Shown piece by piece: positions 42,233-43,251 of a stretch of DNA of 43,251 bases; position 1 is the stretch's first letter, and each line of letters begins with the position of its first letter. The notes under the pieces are model-generated. The model had not been told where the DNA came from. It saw only the letters and a list, made by a program, of their open reading frames with translations, and made no database searches. This DNA is from an uncultured Ruminococcus sp. (GTDB lineage: Bacteria > Bacillota > Clostridia > Oscillospirales > Ruminococcaceae). The stretch spans positions 1 through 43,251 of the forward strand of contig UQYK01000012.1 of assembly GCA_900545285.1 (NCBI GenBank), given 5' to 3'. The position numbers and the translations under genes were made by a program.

Positions 42233-43109
42233 GGCATATCTGAAAGAACTGGCAGATGCAGTGGAACAGCACCTCTTGGGACAGGTACAGGTGACACCGG
42301 AAACCCGGCGCCAGGCCGCTGTGATAGAGGCCATGCGTTATTCTCTGGAAGCCGGGGGAAAACGTATTCGTCCGGTTTTGGTTCTGGAATTCTGCCGAAT
42401 CTGCGGCGGAACCCAGGAGCAGGCCATGGCTGCTGCCTGTGCCATTGAGATGATTCACACCTTTTCGCTGATTCACGATGATCTGCCGGAAATGGACAAT
42501 GATGACTTTCGCCGCGGCCGTCCGTCCTGCCATAAGGCATTCGGGCATGCGGTGGCGCTTCAGGCAGGGGATGCCTTGTCTGTTGCCGCATTTGAAACCA
42601 TACTGAAAGACCGTTGCCAGACGCCGGAGCGGAAAATACAGCTCCTGGAAATTCTGGCGAACGCCACCGGTGCCGCCGGCATGGTAGGCGGTCAGATGAT
42701 GGACATGGCCTATGAGACCCGGTCGGATGTCACATTGGAAGAACAACTGGCAATGTGCCGGGCGAAAACCGGCGCACTGATATCCGGTGCCTGCTGTCTG
42801 GGGTGTACTGCGGCAGGCGGAACGGAGGAACAGCAGAAGCTTGCAGCGCAGTACGGAGAAAAGCTGGGACTTGCCTTCCAGATGGTAGACGATATATTGG
42901 ACGTTACCAGTTCTACAGATGTGCTGGGAAAACCAGTGGGCAGCGATGCAGAAGAAGGAAAAACCACTTTTGTCACACTGCTGGGACTGGATGGCGCACG
43001 CCGGGAAGCGGCGCGCCTTACGGCAGAGGCAGAGCAGATTTTACAGCAATTTCCGCATCATGCATTTCTGACCGCATTGACACAAGAACTCCTCACACGG
43101 GAGAAATAA
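42216..43109 (+). CDS. ispA: Farnesyl/geranylgeranyl diphosphate synthase
   Basis: A 297-residue short-chain trans-prenyl diphosphate synthase that builds C15 (or C20) prenyl diphosphate from IPP and DMAPP. The first Asp-rich motif DDLPEMD is at 88-94 and the second VDDILD is near 224-229. 'GGKRIRPVL' is the diphosphate-binding region, and 'GDALSVAAFE' and 'GKTTFVTLLG' are family features. ATG 42216 has AGGAGG 6 bases upstream; an ATG 2 codons earlier touches the site. It lies with dxs, so the MEP route and prenyl elongation are linked. Confidence 0.94.
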   Translation: MEAKDKAYLKELADAVEQHLLGQVQVTPETRRQAAVIEAMRYSLEAGGKRIRPVLVLEFCRICGGTQEQAMAAACAIEMIHTFSLIHDDLPEMDNDDFRRGRPSCHKAFGHAVALQAGDALSVAAFETILKDRCQTPERKIQLLEILANATGAAGMVGGQMMDMAYETRSDVTLEEQLAMCRAKTGALISGACCLGCTAAGGTEEQQKLAAQYGEKLGLAFQMVDDILDVTSSTDVLGKPVGSDAEEGKTTFVTLLGLDGARREAARLTAEAEQILQQFPHHAFLTALTQELLTREK

Positions 43110-43121
43110 GGAAAGGAAGTG

Positions 43122-43148
43122 CTGCCTGTTTTTTAGACAGACAGGCAG
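43122..43148 (+). promoter_or_regulatory. Hairpin between ispA and dxs
   Basis: CTGCCTGT (43122-43129) pairs with ACAGGCAG (43141-43148) around an 11-base loop containing several Ts. It ends right before the weak dxs ribosome site (GTGGGG), so it may affect translation start. There is no T tract after it. Confidence 0.4.
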
Positions 43149-43157
43149 TGGGGTATC

Positions 43158-43251
43158 ATGGAACAAAAACACATACAGGATTCTGACGGGTCTTTGCTTT
43201 CTCAATTGAATCTGCCCCAGGATCTGAAAAAACTGACACTGGAACAGTGTG
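43158..43251 (+). CDS. dxs: 1-deoxy-D-xylulose-5-phosphate synthase, N-terminal end (partial)
   Basis: Only the first 31 codons are in the window. After a short N-terminal extension, 'LLSQLNLPQDLKKLTLEQC' matches the usual DXS beginning (LLd.I..P.DLK.Ls.eeL). The thiamine diphosphate enzyme condenses pyruvate and glyceraldehyde 3-phosphate in the first step of isoprenoid synthesis by the MEP pathway, and commonly follows ispA. The start is ATG 43158; the gene continues beyond the right edge. Confidence 0.8.
   Translation, partial: MEQKHIQDSDGSLLSQLNLPQDLKKLTLEQC

Noticed and set aside
1..43251. Insertion sequences, prophage, integrase or transfer genes, toxin-antitoxin pairs, anti-phage defence genes, tRNAs
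   Set aside because: None of the proteins show such domains, no flanking target repeats are visible, and no tRNA cloverleaf was seen by eye; a tRNAscan or profile search was not possible.

Overview
The window looks like chromosomal DNA from a fibre-degrading Ruminococcus (Oscillospiraceae, Firmicutes), probably close to R. champanellensis or R. flavefaciens. This is inferred from three things. Three secreted proteins end in cohesin-binding dockerin modules, one of them a GH48 cellulase. The housekeeping gene order is that of Firmicutes (yicC-gmk-rpoZ-priA-def-fmt-rsmB-rlmN-stp-pknB-rsgA-thiN and nusB-xseA-xseB-ispA-dxs). Shine-Dalgarno sequences are strong and the promoters are of the sigma-A type. 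I see no insertion sequence, prophage, CRISPR array or tRNA.

Layout. 1-480: the 3' end of a 23S rRNA, a 5S rRNA and its terminator close an rRNA operon. 480-9320: two divergent secreted proteins. One is a BspA-type leucine-rich-repeat (LRR) protein with a dockerin (minus strand). The other is a 2021-residue protein with five internalin-like modules, a threonine-rich linker and a different kind of dockerin (plus strand). 9320-11940 (minus): a two-gene cell-wall operon with a DacF-like D,D-carboxypeptidase and a VanY-like protein that has lost key catalytic residues. 12080-16940 (minus): a four-gene GldA/GldF/GldG/DUF4340-like ABC transporter operon. 16930-20560 (plus): a GH48 cellulase with signal peptide, Big_2-like domain and dockerin, behind a long leader and a small basic ORF.

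20580-34070 (plus): a long, tightly packed housekeeping run covering RNA metabolism, nucleotide and transcription functions, replication restart, formylmethionine metabolism, ribosome modification, Ser/Thr phosphatase-kinase signalling, ribosome assembly and thiamine activation. It starts at a good promoter and ends at a clear terminator. 34120-39210 (plus): a complete spoIIIAA-AH operon behind a sigma-E-like promoter. It is notable because fibrolytic ruminococci are usually described as non-sporulating. 39207-43251 (plus): nusB, a TsaD-like paralogue, xseA, xseB, ispA and the start of dxs, preceded by a leader holding a terminator-like hairpin.

The left half is a cell-surface and cellulosome neighbourhood. 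Four promoters there match the sigma-A consensus exactly (TTGACA, 17 bp, TATAAT). The right half is core genome. The most interesting items are the five-module internalin-like dockerin protein, the degenerate VanY-like partner of DacF, the structured leaders (BspA-like gene, giant LRR gene, GH48, nusB) and the intact spoIIIA operon.
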